Shown in pieces: positions 25,840-35,397 of a stretch of 52,617 nt of DNA (its first letter is position 1; the number at the start of each line of letters is the position of its first letter). The stretch is from JAFGJQ01 sp964586145 (GTDB lineage: Bacteria; Planctomycetota; Phycisphaerae; UBA1845): assembly GCA_964586145.1 (NCBI GenBank), contig CAZPHH010000028.1, positions 1 to 52,617 of the forward strand. Direction: 5' to 3'. The notes beneath the pieces are model-generated. The model saw nothing but the letters and a program-made list of their open reading frames with translations. It had not been told where the DNA came from and searched no databases. Made by a program: the position numbers and the translations under genes.

Positions 25840-26489
25840 GTCAGCAACTCCTTCAGGGCCTGCAGAGGCTTCCACGTGGCGCCGGTCACGGCGTCGGCGC
25901 GTTGGACGGCGGTCACATCGCTGAATCGAATGGAATCACCCGAGTCCAGTTCCAGGACCAGCTCCCCGCTACTGGTCTGAACGGACGTCACCACGCCTTC
26001 CACGTTCCGGACGTCACTGGGGTCGCGCATGTCCGTACCCTGGACGAACAACCCGATCAGGTCGTTCGTCACCTGGTCCGCGTCCGCCACGTTCACCACG
26101 TCCGCCAGGTTCAACTCCCGGCCCGAATCCAGTTGCACGAAGACCCGGCCGTCCGCCTCGAACCGGACCGATACGACCTTCCCGCTGATCGCCGACCCGT
26201 CCTCTCCGACCGGTCCGGTTACCAGCCGCCCGATGAGCGACGACGCCGAGCCGAACTGCTGCTGGCCGGTCAGGTTCTTCAGGGACGTCGTGAGGGACGT
26301 ATTCAGCTCGATCTCCCGGATGGAGGCCATCTGGGACAGCAACTCCGCATTGCTGGTGGGTTCCAGCGGGTCCTGGTTCACGAGCTGCGCGATGAGCACC
26401 TTGAAGAAATCCTCGCCGCTGAGGTCCTGGAACCCCCTTTTGGCACTCGTGGACGCCGTAAGGCCGGCCTGTACGCCTGTGGTTTCCAT
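25830..26489 (-). CDS. flgD: Hook cap/scaffold protein FlgD
   Basis: 219 residues from the ATG at 26489 with an AAGGAAG site. The family signature is DFFKVLIAQLVNQDPLEPTSN with ELLSQMASIREIE. The C-terminal half is beta-rich, as expected for the hook-capping domain. It follows fliK and overlaps flgE. Confidence 0.93.
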   Translation of the reverse strand: METTGVQAGLTASTSAKRGFQDLSGEDFFKVLIAQLVNQDPLEPTSNAELLSQMASIREIELNTSLTTSLKNLTGQQQFGSASSLIGRLVTGPVGEDGSAISGKVVSVRFEADGRVFVQLDSGRELNLADVVNVADADQVTNDLIGLFVQGTDMRDPSDVRNVEGVVTSVQTSSGELVLELDSGDSIRFSDVTAVQRADAVTGATWKPLQALKELLTWD

Positions 26490-26591
26490 CGTTGAGTCTT
26501 CCTTGCCTACTGGTTTACTGACGCCGCAGGGGCTCCGCCCGTGCGTGTGCCGCATCGCCGCAAACCGCGGCGATCGGCCGCGGCGACGCGA

Positions 26592-27911
26592 TCACACGCG
26601 AATGTCCAGCCGCATCTCCGATGGGGCGCCGAGCCCTTCCCATTCCACCGCCTCCGCAGAGGCCGAATCCGTGTCCTCGCCCTCCGAAGATCCGTCCCCG
26701 GCACGAGGACGGGTGTCCGCCACCGCCGCCACGTCCCGGCCCGCCCTCCGCCCGAAATCCTCCCGCCGATCGCCTCGGGACAGGGCGTCCCCCGTGGGAG
26801 CCAGGGTGACGTCGCAGCGATCCAGGGTCAGCCCGTGGTCCGCCAACGCCGTCCGCAACTCGGCCAGCCGAGACGTGAGCACGTCACGAGCCTCGGGAGT
26901 CTGCGCCCGGATGGACAACTCCATCCGCTCCTGCACCACCCGCACGTCGATGCGCACGCGCCCGAGCTCCGGCGGCGTGAGCTGCAACCGGGCCGTGGAC
27001 ACCCGCGGTCCCACCTGCGTCCGGACGGATCGAACCAGCCGGTCAAAGGCGCCGCGTTTTCCGGCAGCCGCTTCGGGAGCGGTGTGCGACCGGCCGGGCG
27101 GCGGCTTGGGGGTGTCCGCCGGCCGGGACGAACCGGACGATTCCTTCCGGGCCGATTCCGCCGTGCCGACGGGTTCCGCCGCGCTGACACTGCCGGCCCG
27201 ACCTCCACTCTCGGCGGCCGGCCGGGCGCCGAGCAGCTCCCCGATCCGCTCCGCCAGAATGCCGCCGTCCGCGGGCACGGCGGGTGCGGAGGCCATCCCG
27301 GACTGCGACGCCGCCGTTTCAGCAACGGACGGAAGCGCACTCGCCGAGGACGCGGCGGCGGACGGCGTCAGAGTCGCCGGCCGATCCGCCGATTTCGACG
27401 AGACGGCCTCCACGGCCGTCCGGATCGGCGGCGAAGCAGCCGATCGACTTCCGTCCGATCCCGCGGGCGACACACATCCCGGCCCCGTCCGTCGCTCAGG
27501 CGCCGCCGGCCCGGAACCGCTCTGCCCGTTCGCGGGGTCGCGAGCCGTTTCGCTTTTCGCTTCGTGGCAAGTCTGCTGGGGCCTCGTGCGAACCGGCTCT
27601 TCACTCGACGCGTCCCGCAGGGCCTCCCGCTTGCGGAGATGGGCCTGCTCGGCATCCTGCCCTTGTGCGTCGAGCCGTTGCTCCGTGGCGCCGGGCTTGG
27701 TTTCGCGAAGGCCTCGCCCGTCCGGCACGATGGATTGCACCATCGCACCGATCCGCGTGCCGAACCGGGCCTGCGTCGCGCCCAGCACCTCGGCGAACGC
27801 AGGCAGCGACGAGCCGGCTTCCGCCGATGCGGAAACCTCGGCTTCGTCCCCCGACTTCCGGGCGGGCGGGCGATGGGCGGTCGGAAGGTCTGTCGAGATC
27901 GCTCCGTTCAT
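26592..27911 (-). CDS. fliK: Hook-length control protein FliK
   Basis: 439 residues. The first ~270 are low-complexity, Ala/Pro/Glu/Ser-rich and presumably an extended ruler. Residues ~285-385 form the FliK C-terminal domain (QLTPPELGRVRIDV) that interacts with FlhB. A short polar tail follows. It overlaps the MotE-like gene by four bases and precedes flgD, the usual order. Confidence 0.9.
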   Translation of the reverse strand: MNGAISTDLPTAHRPPARKSGDEAEVSASAEAGSSLPAFAEVLGATQARFGTRIGAMVQSIVPDGRGLRETKPGATEQRLDAQGQDAEQAHLRKREALRDASSEEPVRTRPQQTCHEAKSETARDPANGQSGSGPAAPERRTGPGCVSPAGSDGSRSAASPPIRTAVEAVSSKSADRPATLTPSAAASSASALPSVAETAASQSGMASAPAVPADGGILAERIGELLGARPAAESGGRAGSVSAAEPVGTAESARKESSGSSRPADTPKPPPGRSHTAPEAAAGKRGAFDRLVRSVRTQVGPRVSTARLQLTPPELGRVRIDVRVVQERMELSIRAQTPEARDVLTSRLAELRTALADHGLTLDRCDVTLAPTGDALSRGDRREDFGRRAGRDVAAVADTRPRAGDGSSEGEDTDSASAEAVEWEGLGAPSEMRLDIRV

Positions 27912-28579
27912 TCGGGGTCCTCGGTCGGCCTGGCTACGGCGGACCAGTCGCTGCCCTCCGGGGCCGTCTCCTGAATCAGCTTGAACGCCTGCAGGGCCTT
28001 GCCCCGCAGGGTGGGATCCCCCATGGCAGCCGTGATGATCTTGACTCCGTTGCGGGCGTTGAGCTGGAGGAGAATGCGGGCGGCCTCGTCGCTGGTGAAC
28101 CCCTGGAACAGGAGGTCCTTGGCCGTGTCCGGCCGGGCCGAACCCAGCATCTGCACCAGCTTCCGGAACCCCTCTTCCTGCTCCCGTCGGACCCGATCCC
28201 GGGTCTCCTGCTCGAAGAACTGACGATCCGCCTCCAGCTTCTGCATCTGCTCAAGCGTCTGTTGCATGAGCAGTCCGACCGCCACCTGCTTCTGGTACAG
28301 CTCGCTCGTTTTGCGCTGGGCGGTCCGACGTTCCATCTCCTCGCGATCCTGCTCTCGGGCGATGGCCTCTTCCGACCGCGAGGCTTCCTCCACCGGTGCA
28401 TCCGTCTCCGCACCCTCGTCGTCGGCGTCGCCCGAGCCGTGGAGCAGCCCGTTCGCGGCGGCCCGCAGGTTGTCCGCCTTCAGACGGCCCGTGGCCGCCA
28501 GGTAGCCACCCGCGCCGAGAAGAGCGAGGATGTGCAGAACGGCCAGCACGGCTACGATGGTAAATGCGGTTCGGAACAT
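27908..28579 (-). CDS. MotE/YlxF-like flagellar membrane protein
   Basis: 223 residues: an N-terminal membrane helix (~5-28), an acidic linker, a long coiled coil (~75-145) and a C-terminal helical domain resembling the MgtE-N/FliG middle fold (GFTSDEAARILLQLNARNGV). This is the layout of MotE, a chaperone of MotC, and of YlxF in Bacillus, found between fliJ and fliK. It starts just after fliJ and overlaps fliK. The family call is moderate. Confidence 0.7.
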   Translation of the reverse strand: MFRTAFTIVAVLAVLHILALLGAGGYLAATGRLKADNLRAAANGLLHGSGDADDEGAETDAPVEEASRSEEAIAREQDREEMERRTAQRKTSELYQKQVAVGLLMQQTLEQMQKLEADRQFFEQETRDRVRREQEEGFRKLVQMLGSARPDTAKDLLFQGFTSDEAARILLQLNARNGVKIITAAMGDPTLRGKALQAFKLIQETAPEGSDWSAVARPTEDPE

Positions 28580-28591
28580 AGGCGGCCCCGT

Positions 28592-29050
28592 TTACACACT
28601 CACGCCGCTGTATCGAAACCTCTGCAGCGCAATCTCGTCGTTCTCCAGGCGCTCCGCGCGCGTCGTCTCCTGCTGATGTCGCTCCCACTGCCGTTCCCGG
28701 AGCTTCTCCAGGGCCTTTACGTCCCGGTTGGCGCGGATCAGCGCCTCCTGTTCGATCCGCAGCACTTCCCGCTCGCGGGCGACCTCGGCGTCTCCCTCGG
28801 CAATCGCCCGGTGCATGGAGCCGATGTAGACGCGGAAACGCCGCAGCATCTCCACGTCCGGCGCCCCCCGGTTCTGGGCGTCGCGTGATTGCTCCACGGC
28901 CTGGGCGATGCCGGCGTGACAGGCCGCGATCCGGTCACGAATGCGGGTGATGCCGCGAAGCCTCTGGGCCACCACCCGCCGGGCCTCGTCCAGCTTTCGC
29001 TGCCGGACCTTGAGCACCGCCTCCAGTCGGAATACGAACCGCTTCGCCAT
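28592..29050 (-). CDS. fliJ: Flagellar export chaperone/stalk protein FliJ
   Basis: 152 residues, almost wholly antiparallel coiled coil, starting FVFRLEAVLKVRQRKLDEA, the typical FliJ N-terminus. It links the FliI ATPase ring to FlhA. It lies 11 bases after fliI. Confidence 0.85.
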   Translation of the reverse strand: MAKRFVFRLEAVLKVRQRKLDEARRVVAQRLRGITRIRDRIAACHAGIAQAVEQSRDAQNRGAPDVEMLRRFRVYIGSMHRAIAEGDAEVAREREVLRIEQEALIRANRDVKALEKLRERQWERHQQETTRAERLENDEIALQRFRYSGVSV

Positions 29051-29061
29051 CCTTGTGGTCC

Positions 29062-30432
29062 TCAGGCCGCCGTCGCCGTTCGGGAAACACCGCTCCTGCC
29101 GGCCAGCTTCGTCCGCACGGCCTCGATTTCGCCGGCCAGCGTCAGCAGGCCCGTCCGCGAGTCCGCAAGCCCGGCCCTGTCGCGAATCCCCTGGGCCAGG
29201 AACTCGTCAATCCGCGGCTTCATCTTCACTGCCACGTCGTAATCAACATTGTGACCCTCCGCGTACGCGCCGATGTTCACCAGGTCTTCGATCTCCGACC
29301 ACACCGCCAGCACGGACCGGATCGAGCGGGCCGCCGCCAGGTGGTCCGCGTCCGCCACGTCCACCATCACCCGGCTGATGCTGTCCAGCACGGAGACGGC
29401 CGGGTACTGTCCGCGGTTGGCCAGACGCCGCGAGAGCCACACGTGCCCGTCCAGGATGCCCCGGACCGCGTCGGAGACCGGCTCGTTGATGTCGTCGCCT
29501 TCCACCAGCACCGTGTACAGCCCGGTGATCGACCCGCGGGCCGTGTTGCCCGCCCGCTCCAGAAGCCTCGGCAGCAGGCCGAACACGCTGGGCGTGTAGC
29601 CCTTGGTGGCCGGCGGCTCGCCCGCGGCCAGCCCGATCTCCCGCTGGGCCATGGCCATGCGCGTCACGGAGTCCATCATCAGCAGCACGTGCCTGCCCTG
29701 ATCGCGGAAGTACTCCGCCACGGCCGTGGCGACGAAGCACGCCCGGACCCGCAGCACGGGGGATTCGTCGGACGTGCTGACGACGAGCACCGTGCGGCGG
29801 CGACCTTCCTCGCCGAGGTCCTTGCGAAGAAAGTCACCCACCTCACGGCCCCGCTCTCCGACGAGTGCCACAACTGTGACATCTGCGGCGGTGTTGCGGG
29901 CGATCATCCCCATCAGAACGCTCTTGCCCACACCCGTCCCCGCGAACACGCCCATCCGCTGCCCGCCGCCCAGCGTGTGCAGGGCGTCAATCACTCGCAC
30001 GCCGGTGGCCACCGCGTGGTCGATGGGCCGCCGGGCCAGGGCCGCGGGCGGCGGCGCGTAGACCGGGTACTGGGCCTCGACGATGAAGTCCCGATTCGTG
30101 CCGTCGTCGATGCAGCGACCCATGCCGTCCAGCACGCAGCCGAGCATCTGCCGGCCCACCGGCACCGTCTGCATGGCCGCCGAGCTGCTGACGGCGTCGC
30201 CCGGCGACACGCCCCGCGGCTCCCGCAACGGCATGAGCACCGTGTTGGAGGCCCGGAACCCCACCACCTGCGCGTCGATGGGCGCCACGCCGTACGGCTG
30301 AATGCGGGCGATCGCGCCGATCGGGGCCGGCAGCCCCTCCGCCAGCACGGTCAGCCCGATCACCTCGCGCACGCGGCCGCGGACCGTCATCGGCGTGCAT
30401 TGATCCAGAAGATGCAGGGCGTGCTCAAACAC
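29062..30432 (-). CDS. fliI: Flagellum-specific ATPase FliI
   Basis: 456 residues of F1-beta-like ATPase with Walker A AGTGVGKS at 164-171, VVALVGERGREV, VLLMMDSVTRMA for Walker B and GLLPRLLERAG. It powers or assists the export of flagellar substrates. It overlaps fliH by eight bases. Confidence 0.96.
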   Translation of the reverse strand: MFEHALHLLDQCTPMTVRGRVREVIGLTVLAEGLPAPIGAIARIQPYGVAPIDAQVVGFRASNTVLMPLREPRGVSPGDAVSSSAAMQTVPVGRQMLGCVLDGMGRCIDDGTNRDFIVEAQYPVYAPPPAALARRPIDHAVATGVRVIDALHTLGGGQRMGVFAGTGVGKSVLMGMIARNTAADVTVVALVGERGREVGDFLRKDLGEEGRRRTVLVVSTSDESPVLRVRACFVATAVAEYFRDQGRHVLLMMDSVTRMAMAQREIGLAAGEPPATKGYTPSVFGLLPRLLERAGNTARGSITGLYTVLVEGDDINEPVSDAVRGILDGHVWLSRRLANRGQYPAVSVLDSISRVMVDVADADHLAAARSIRSVLAVWSEIEDLVNIGAYAEGHNVDYDVAVKMKPRIDEFLAQGIRDRAGLADSRTGLLTLAGEIEAVRTKLAGRSGVSRTATAA

Positions 30433-31150
30433 CGAACGACCTCGACTCCCATCCCGGCAGAATCAGCCGGACGATCTGTTCCAACTGCGTGTCAATGGTG
30501 GCGTCCACGTCCGTCTCGTCCGTCTGCACCCGGCAGCCGCCGGGGGTGATCGAGGGCTCCTCAATAAGGCGCACATGCACCGGTTGCCCCAGTTCGCGGG
30601 CGTACTCCTCGGCAAAGCGGTGCAGGGTCTCGAGGTCCGACGGATTCAGATGGACCCGCAGGTCCGTCTTCGCTCCGATCAACCGCAGGACCTCGCGCAC
30701 ATTGGCGGCGGCGGCCTCCGGCTGCACCTGCACGGCGCAGCGGGTCACCTTTTCCGCCACGCGCACGGCAAACATCAGCAGGTCGTGCTCCGCCTCGATG
30801 AGCAGGTCTCGCTTGCGGTCCTCGAGTTCGTTCACCACGTTCTGCAGGGCCTGGCGCAGAAGCGCCTGCTCCTTCCGGTACCGGTCCGTGGACTCCTGCA
30901 GGGCCTGGGCGTGCCCCGCCTGGCGACCCTCCGCCTCGCCCTTGGCGTAGCCGGACGCGTGTCCGATCGCCTCCGCGTTCTGCCGGATGCGTTCGGCCGC
31001 GGACGTGGCCTGGGCCATCATCTGCTCCGCCCGGCGTCGTGCGGCGTTGACGATCCGCGCCGCCTCCACCACGTGGTCGGCCAGGTCGATCGTTTCCAGC
31101 CGCCGCAGCGCCTGCACGTCGGACTGCCCTGCTTTGATCACCGTGCCCAT
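30425..31150 (-). CDS. fliH: FliI regulator FliH
   Basis: 241 residues: a coiled coil in the first ~120 and a FliH/V-type ATPase E-subunit-like C-terminal domain (DLLMFAVRVAEKVTRCAVQ, then GGCRVQTDETDVDATIDTQL, the typical FliH end). It connects FliI to the C-ring protein FliN. It lies 27 bases after fliG. Confidence 0.9.
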   Translation of the reverse strand: MGTVIKAGQSDVQALRRLETIDLADHVVEAARIVNAARRRAEQMMAQATSAAERIRQNAEAIGHASGYAKGEAEGRQAGHAQALQESTDRYRKEQALLRQALQNVVNELEDRKRDLLIEAEHDLLMFAVRVAEKVTRCAVQVQPEAAAANVREVLRLIGAKTDLRVHLNPSDLETLHRFAEEYARELGQPVHVRLIEEPSITPGGCRVQTDETDVDATIDTQLEQIVRLILPGWESRSFGV

Positions 31151-31177
31151 GTCTTGCGTTCCGCCGGCCGCCCGGTC

Positions 31178-32221
31178 CTACACGATCAGGTCCTTTTCGC
31201 CGCCGCGGCCCGAGATGATGATCTCGCCGGCGTCCTCCAGGCGACGCACGACGTCCACGATCCGCTGCTGGGCCGCCTCCACGTCGGAGAGCCGCACCGG
31301 CCCCATGTATTCCATGTCCTCCTGAATGAGCTGGGCCGCGCGCTCCGACATGTTCTTGAAGATCTTCTCCTTCAGCTCCGCGTTGGCCGTCCGCAGCGCC
31401 AGCGACAGCTCATCGTTGTCAATCTCCTTGAGCACGGCCTGCACGCCCTTGTCGTTGATGAGCATGATGTCCTCGAACACGAACATCAGCCGCCGGATCT
31501 GCTCCACCAGGTCCGGGTCTTCGGCTTCCAGCGCCTCCAGAATGCCCTTTTCCGTGGAGCGGTCGGCCAGGTTGAGCATCTCCGCCACGGCCTCCACGCC
31601 GCCCGCTTTCTCAAACGTCTGGGACACGAGGCCCTGTAGCCGCATTTCCAGGCCGCGTTCCACTTCCTTGATCATCTCCGGGTTGGTCTGGTCCATGTTG
31701 GCCACGCGGCTGACCACCTCGAGCTGCTTGGCCTGGGGCAGGCCCACCAGAATCTCGCTGGCCTTGGCCGGCGGCAGGTGCGCGACGATCAGCGCGATGG
31801 TCTGCGGGTGCTCGTCCTGGATGAACGTGAGCAGGTTCTCGCCGTCGGTTTTCTGAAGGAACGCGAACGGCTGCTGATAGACCTGATGCTCGATCTGCTG
31901 GAGGATGCGAGCCGCATCATCGCGGGGCAGCGCCTTCTCCAGCAGGACTTTGGCGTATCCCAGACCGCCGGTTTCCGCATACTTGCGGGCCAGGGCGATG
32001 TGGTAGAATTCCTCCACCACCTTGCCCCGCTGCTTCTGATCGACCAGATCCAGCGAGGCAATCTCCCGGGTGATCACCTCCACGATGTCCTCGTGGAGAT
32101 GCTTGAGCACCGTCGCCGCCGAATCCGGCTCCAGGGCCAGAAGCAGAATGGCCGCCTTCAGCGGGCCGGCGAGCTTCTCTTCCGAGTCGGCAGTCGGTGG
32201 GGTGCTCTTTTTCTTGGCCAC
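31178..32221 (-). CDS. fliG: Flagellar motor switch protein FliG
   Basis: 347 residues with the N, middle and C domains. The middle domain has EHPQTIALIVAHL (EHPQ motif). The C domain has FEDIMLINDKGVQAVLKEID, with the charged torque helix. A Lys/Ser-rich N-terminal extension is short. It couples the stator to the rotor and binds FliF. It lies between fliF and fliH. Confidence 0.96.
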   Translation of the reverse strand: MAKKKSTPPTADSEEKLAGPLKAAILLLALEPDSAATVLKHLHEDIVEVITREIASLDLVDQKQRGKVVEEFYHIALARKYAETGGLGYAKVLLEKALPRDDAARILQQIEHQVYQQPFAFLQKTDGENLLTFIQDEHPQTIALIVAHLPPAKASEILVGLPQAKQLEVVSRVANMDQTNPEMIKEVERGLEMRLQGLVSQTFEKAGGVEAVAEMLNLADRSTEKGILEALEAEDPDLVEQIRRLMFVFEDIMLINDKGVQAVLKEIDNDELSLALRTANAELKEKIFKNMSERAAQLIQEDMEYMGPVRLSDVEAAQQRIVDVVRRLEDAGEIIISGRGGEKDLIV

Positions 32222-32282
32222 GATCGCGTTCTCCGGACACCGGCGGACCTCGCCGGACGCCGCACGGACCCCGCAGGGCCGC

Positions 32283-33971
32283 CTATTCCTGTTCCACCCA
32301 GCGCTTCAGAAGGTCGGCCGCCACCTGCGGCGCGTCATCCACCATCCGAGACACCTGTTCGCCGAGCTGCTTGAACCGCAACGTGTCGTCATCCACTTCG
32401 TGCCCCAGCAGCATGCCTTCCGGCATGTCCGCATCGCCGATGACACCGCCTCCGACGCGAAGCACGCCGTCCGGGCCGGTCATCAGGTCTTCGTCCTCGA
32501 TGGGGGAGTAGGTCGGCGAGGGAATGGCCGCCGCCATCCGAGTGCTCTTGCGGACCATCAGAATCAGCCCCAGCAGGGCGAAAACGGCCAGGGCCGCCAG
32601 TCCCACCTCCGGACCGTAGTTTCTGGCCAGTTGAACGTAGTCTCCCTCTTCCGCCGCCCCGGCCAGACCCGCCAGACCGCCGCCCATACGGGCCAGCTCA
32701 CCCGTGGCGGGGTCGAAGTCGTAGTAGCTGGCCACCCGCACGTCCTCATCACCGCTCGCCTGCACGATGTTCTTCACGGCGTCGCGGATGAGGTCGAGTT
32801 CCTTCTTCTTCAAGGTCTCGAAAACCGGTTCCCCGTCCGCCGGATCCTTGCCCGCGTTCCCCGGCTGGTTTCGGAAGATGCTGACGAAGAAACTGCGCGG
32901 CACGTTGATGGACGCGGTGGCGCGCACGATGGCCCCGGGGATCACGTTGGAATCCACGATCTCCGTGGGGGCCCCTGGATAGAACTTGGTCTTGTCCTCA
33001 GTCTCCTCGCTGCCTTCGCCGGCGCCGGCGCCGCCGAGCCCGATGCCCACGTTCGGGTTCGTGCCCGGCTCCGCTGGACCCTGGTTCGTGCGGCTGGAGA
33101 ACTTGCGGGATTCTTCCGATTCGGGCCGCGGGTCGTCATACGTGGTTGTCCGCTGGTGCTTCTTGGAGTGGTCCAGGTCCACAGTCACCGCGGCCAGAAT
33201 GCCGGGAATGTACGTGAAGTGCTCGTGAATCTTCTTGAGCAGGTGCTGCTCCGTCTTGACCACCCGCTCGAGCATGTCGGTGGCCCAGGCGTTCTCCGGG
33301 TCCGGCGGCGTATACCGCCGCCGGGTCACGCCGTCGATCACCTCCACCCGATGGGCCTCCAGGCCCGGCACCGCTCCGGAAATGAGCCGGGCCAACCCGT
33401 CCGCGTCGCCCTGCGTGACCTGCTTGCCGCGAGCCATCGTCACGTAGACCGACGCCGTCGGCACCGTGGCCGGCCCGGTCAGATGACGCTTGGTCTCCGA
33501 CTGAATGAACACCCGGGCGCTGGCCACGTCGGCCCCGGAGGCGATGACCTTGGCCAGCTCGTTGCCCAGGGCAATCTGGAACCGCCGCTCGTTCTCCTCG
33601 GAAGGTCGGAAGGGCGACTCATCCTCGATGAGCTCGCGAAACCCGATGTGCGTGTCCTGGGGAAGGGCCTCCGCCTTGTTGAGCAGCCGAATCGCGTTGG
33701 CCCGGTCCGCGACCGGCACGTACACGCGGGCACCGCGGACCTCGTAGCTGATCTTGGCCCGGGCCAGGGCGTCCTCGGCCTTGTCCAGTTCATCATACGT
33801 CATGTCCTGCGAAAGCACCTGCACGCGGTCCGGGACGGACGACCAGGTCACCAGCCAGGCCAGCGAGCCGGCCACGATGACCGCGCAAAGTCCGATCGCC
33901 ACCCGTTGCGACAGGCTCAGCAGCTTGAGCTGGGCGCTGATCTGTTCCAGCAAGCGACGAATCGTTTCCAT
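32283..33971 (-). CDS. fliF: MS-ring protein FliF
   Basis: 562 residues from the ATG at 33971, which fits the family better than an upstream in-frame codon. An N-terminal membrane helix lies near 26-48. Periplasmic ring-building motifs include LLNKAEALPQDTHIGF and FQIALGNELAKVIAS. A second membrane helix lies near 455-475. The cytoplasmic C-terminus ends LLKRWVEQE and binds FliG. FliF is the platform on which the basal body assembles. Confidence 0.96.
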   Translation of the reverse strand: METIRRLLEQISAQLKLLSLSQRVAIGLCAVIVAGSLAWLVTWSSVPDRVQVLSQDMTYDELDKAEDALARAKISYEVRGARVYVPVADRANAIRLLNKAEALPQDTHIGFRELIEDESPFRPSEENERRFQIALGNELAKVIASGADVASARVFIQSETKRHLTGPATVPTASVYVTMARGKQVTQGDADGLARLISGAVPGLEAHRVEVIDGVTRRRYTPPDPENAWATDMLERVVKTEQHLLKKIHEHFTYIPGILAAVTVDLDHSKKHQRTTTYDDPRPESEESRKFSSRTNQGPAEPGTNPNVGIGLGGAGAGEGSEETEDKTKFYPGAPTEIVDSNVIPGAIVRATASINVPRSFFVSIFRNQPGNAGKDPADGEPVFETLKKKELDLIRDAVKNIVQASGDEDVRVASYYDFDPATGELARMGGGLAGLAGAAEEGDYVQLARNYGPEVGLAALAVFALLGLILMVRKSTRMAAAIPSPTYSPIEDEDLMTGPDGVLRVGGGVIGDADMPEGMLLGHEVDDDTLRFKQLGEQVSRMVDDAPQVAADLLKRWVEQE

Positions 33972-34033
33972 ACCGCCCTCGCTCCCCGAAAGAGACACCG
34001 TGGGTCAACCGGCGCGCCGCGCGACCGTCCCGA

Positions 34034-34345
34034 CTACACCCGCATCTGCTGGATTTCCTGGTACGCTTCCACCATCTTGTTGCGGATTTCCATCAGCAGA
34101 TCGAACGCCACGCCGGCCTTGTTCACCGCGGCAAAGACCTCCGCCACGTTGTTCGTGTCGCCCCGGTACAACGCCTGAACCTTCTGGTCCGCCTCCCGCT
34201 GCAGACGGTTCACCTCGTTGAGGTTGTCCATCAGAATCTGCTTGAACCCCTTGCCGCCGGCCTCGCCGACGGCCGGGGTCGGCCCGGCCGGCGGCACGGG
34301 AAGGATCGGTACCGAACCGCCAAGACCCTGGATGGGTGTGGTCAT
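34034..34345 (-). CDS. fliE: Hook-basal body protein FliE
   Basis: 103 residues: a Pro/Gly-rich start, then FKQILMDNLNEVNRLQREAD and a C-terminal KAGVAFDLLMEIRNKMVEAYQEI, the FliE signature. It joins the MS ring to the rod. The flgB-flgC-fliE-fliF order is standard. Confidence 0.95.
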   Translation of the reverse strand: MTTPIQGLGGSVPILPVPPAGPTPAVGEAGGKGFKQILMDNLNEVNRLQREADQKVQALYRGDTNNVAEVFAAVNKAGVAFDLLMEIRNKMVEAYQEIQQMRV

Positions 34346-34369
34346 CTATCCATCTCCGCACGCCGCGTC

Positions 34370-34789
34370 CTACGCCAGCAGCCGCAGGTCCGACGCGGCC
34401 ATCGACTTCGTAATTTCCATCACCGTCACGTTCGCCTCGTAGGCCCGCACGGCGAACAGCGCGTTGACCATCTCCGTGCTCAGGTCCACGTTGGGAAGAC
34501 GGACATAGCCCTTCTGCGGACCGGCCATCACCGCATCCGGATGGTCGGGGTCGAATTTCAGGTGACACGGCGACGGGTCGTTCACGATGCGGGCGACGTG
34601 AACGCCGGGCGCTCCCCGGCCCCGGGACGGGTCGCCGGTGGCGAACAGGGCCACGCGGCGGCGGTACGGATTGGGCTGCCCGTTCGCGTCCCGCGTCGCG
34701 TGCATGTTCGCGATGTTGCCGGAGATGGTGTCCAGTTGCCGCCGCTGGGCGACCAGGGCCGACGTGCTGATGTCCAGAGTGCCGTACAT
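34370..34789 (-). CDS. flgC: Proximal rod protein FlgC
   Basis: 139 residues with the axial N-terminus LDISTSALVAQRRQLDTISG and C-terminus EMVNALFAVRAYEANVTVME. The YVRLPNVDLSTEM segment is a FlgC hallmark. It lies between flgB and fliE. Confidence 0.95.
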   Translation of the reverse strand: MYGTLDISTSALVAQRRQLDTISGNIANMHATRDANGQPNPYRRRVALFATGDPSRGRGAPGVHVARIVNDPSPCHLKFDPDHPDAVMAGPQKGYVRLPNVDLSTEMVNALFAVRAYEANVTVMEITKSMAASDLRLLA

Positions 34790-34820
34790 CGCGCCACTTC
34801 TCCTGTGGGGTCCTCAGGAT

Positions 34821-35255
34821 CTACGACCGGCCGCGAATCGCCTTGTGAAGCCCGTCGTATTTCTTCCGCAACAGCGTGTTCGTCAGCTCGTGCATCATGG
34901 CGTTCTCCGCCAGGTCCGACATCTGACGCTCAATCGACAGGTTCGTGCCGTCGTGAAACAGCAGGTTCTCCACGGGCCGCTGGGTCGGCGTGACCACCAG
35001 CCCGCCCCGCTCGTTCGTACGTACCTGCCGGTTGCCCTCCAGGACGAACGGATTGCGGGGGTCGCTCCCCCGCCGGTCGAGGGCCCGGCCCAGCGCGCTC
35101 TGAAAGGCCTTCACGTCCAGTTGGCGGGTCTTGTAGCCGGGCACGCCGATGTTCGCGACGTTCTCCGCGATCATGCGGTGGCGCTCCTCGGTGAACGCCG
35201 CCGTGCTCACCAGAGCGGGCAGGGAGCCCCGGTTGATCAGGTTCTCAAAGAACAC
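34821..35255 (-). CDS. flgB: Proximal rod protein FlgB
   Basis: 144 residues with the axial motif RHRMIAENVANIGVPGYKTR and the C-terminal MSDLAENAMMHELTNTLLRK. I place the start at the GTG at 35255, eight bases after an AGGAGA site; the longer open frame upstream reads as Arg/Pro-rich junk overlapping the flrC-like gene end. The 142 bases before it may hold a flagellar promoter, but I found no clear sigma-54 or sigma-28 match. Confidence 0.92.
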   Translation of the reverse strand: MFFENLINRGSLPALVSTAAFTEERHRMIAENVANIGVPGYKTRQLDVKAFQSALGRALDRRGSDPRNPFVLEGNRQVRTNERGGLVVTPTQRPVENLLFHDGTNLSIERQMSDLAENAMMHELTNTLLRKKYDGLHKAIRGRS

Positions 35256-35397
35256 GCTCGATTCTCCTGGACCTCCGCCGCAGCATCCGGCGTACCATCG
35301 GGCCGGGCGCCGCCTGCCGCACCTGGGAGGCCGGTTCGCCCCGCGGGCGGTTCGGCGGTTTTTGCGCGGCCGCGCCGGTTCTGCGCGGTCCCGTCCC

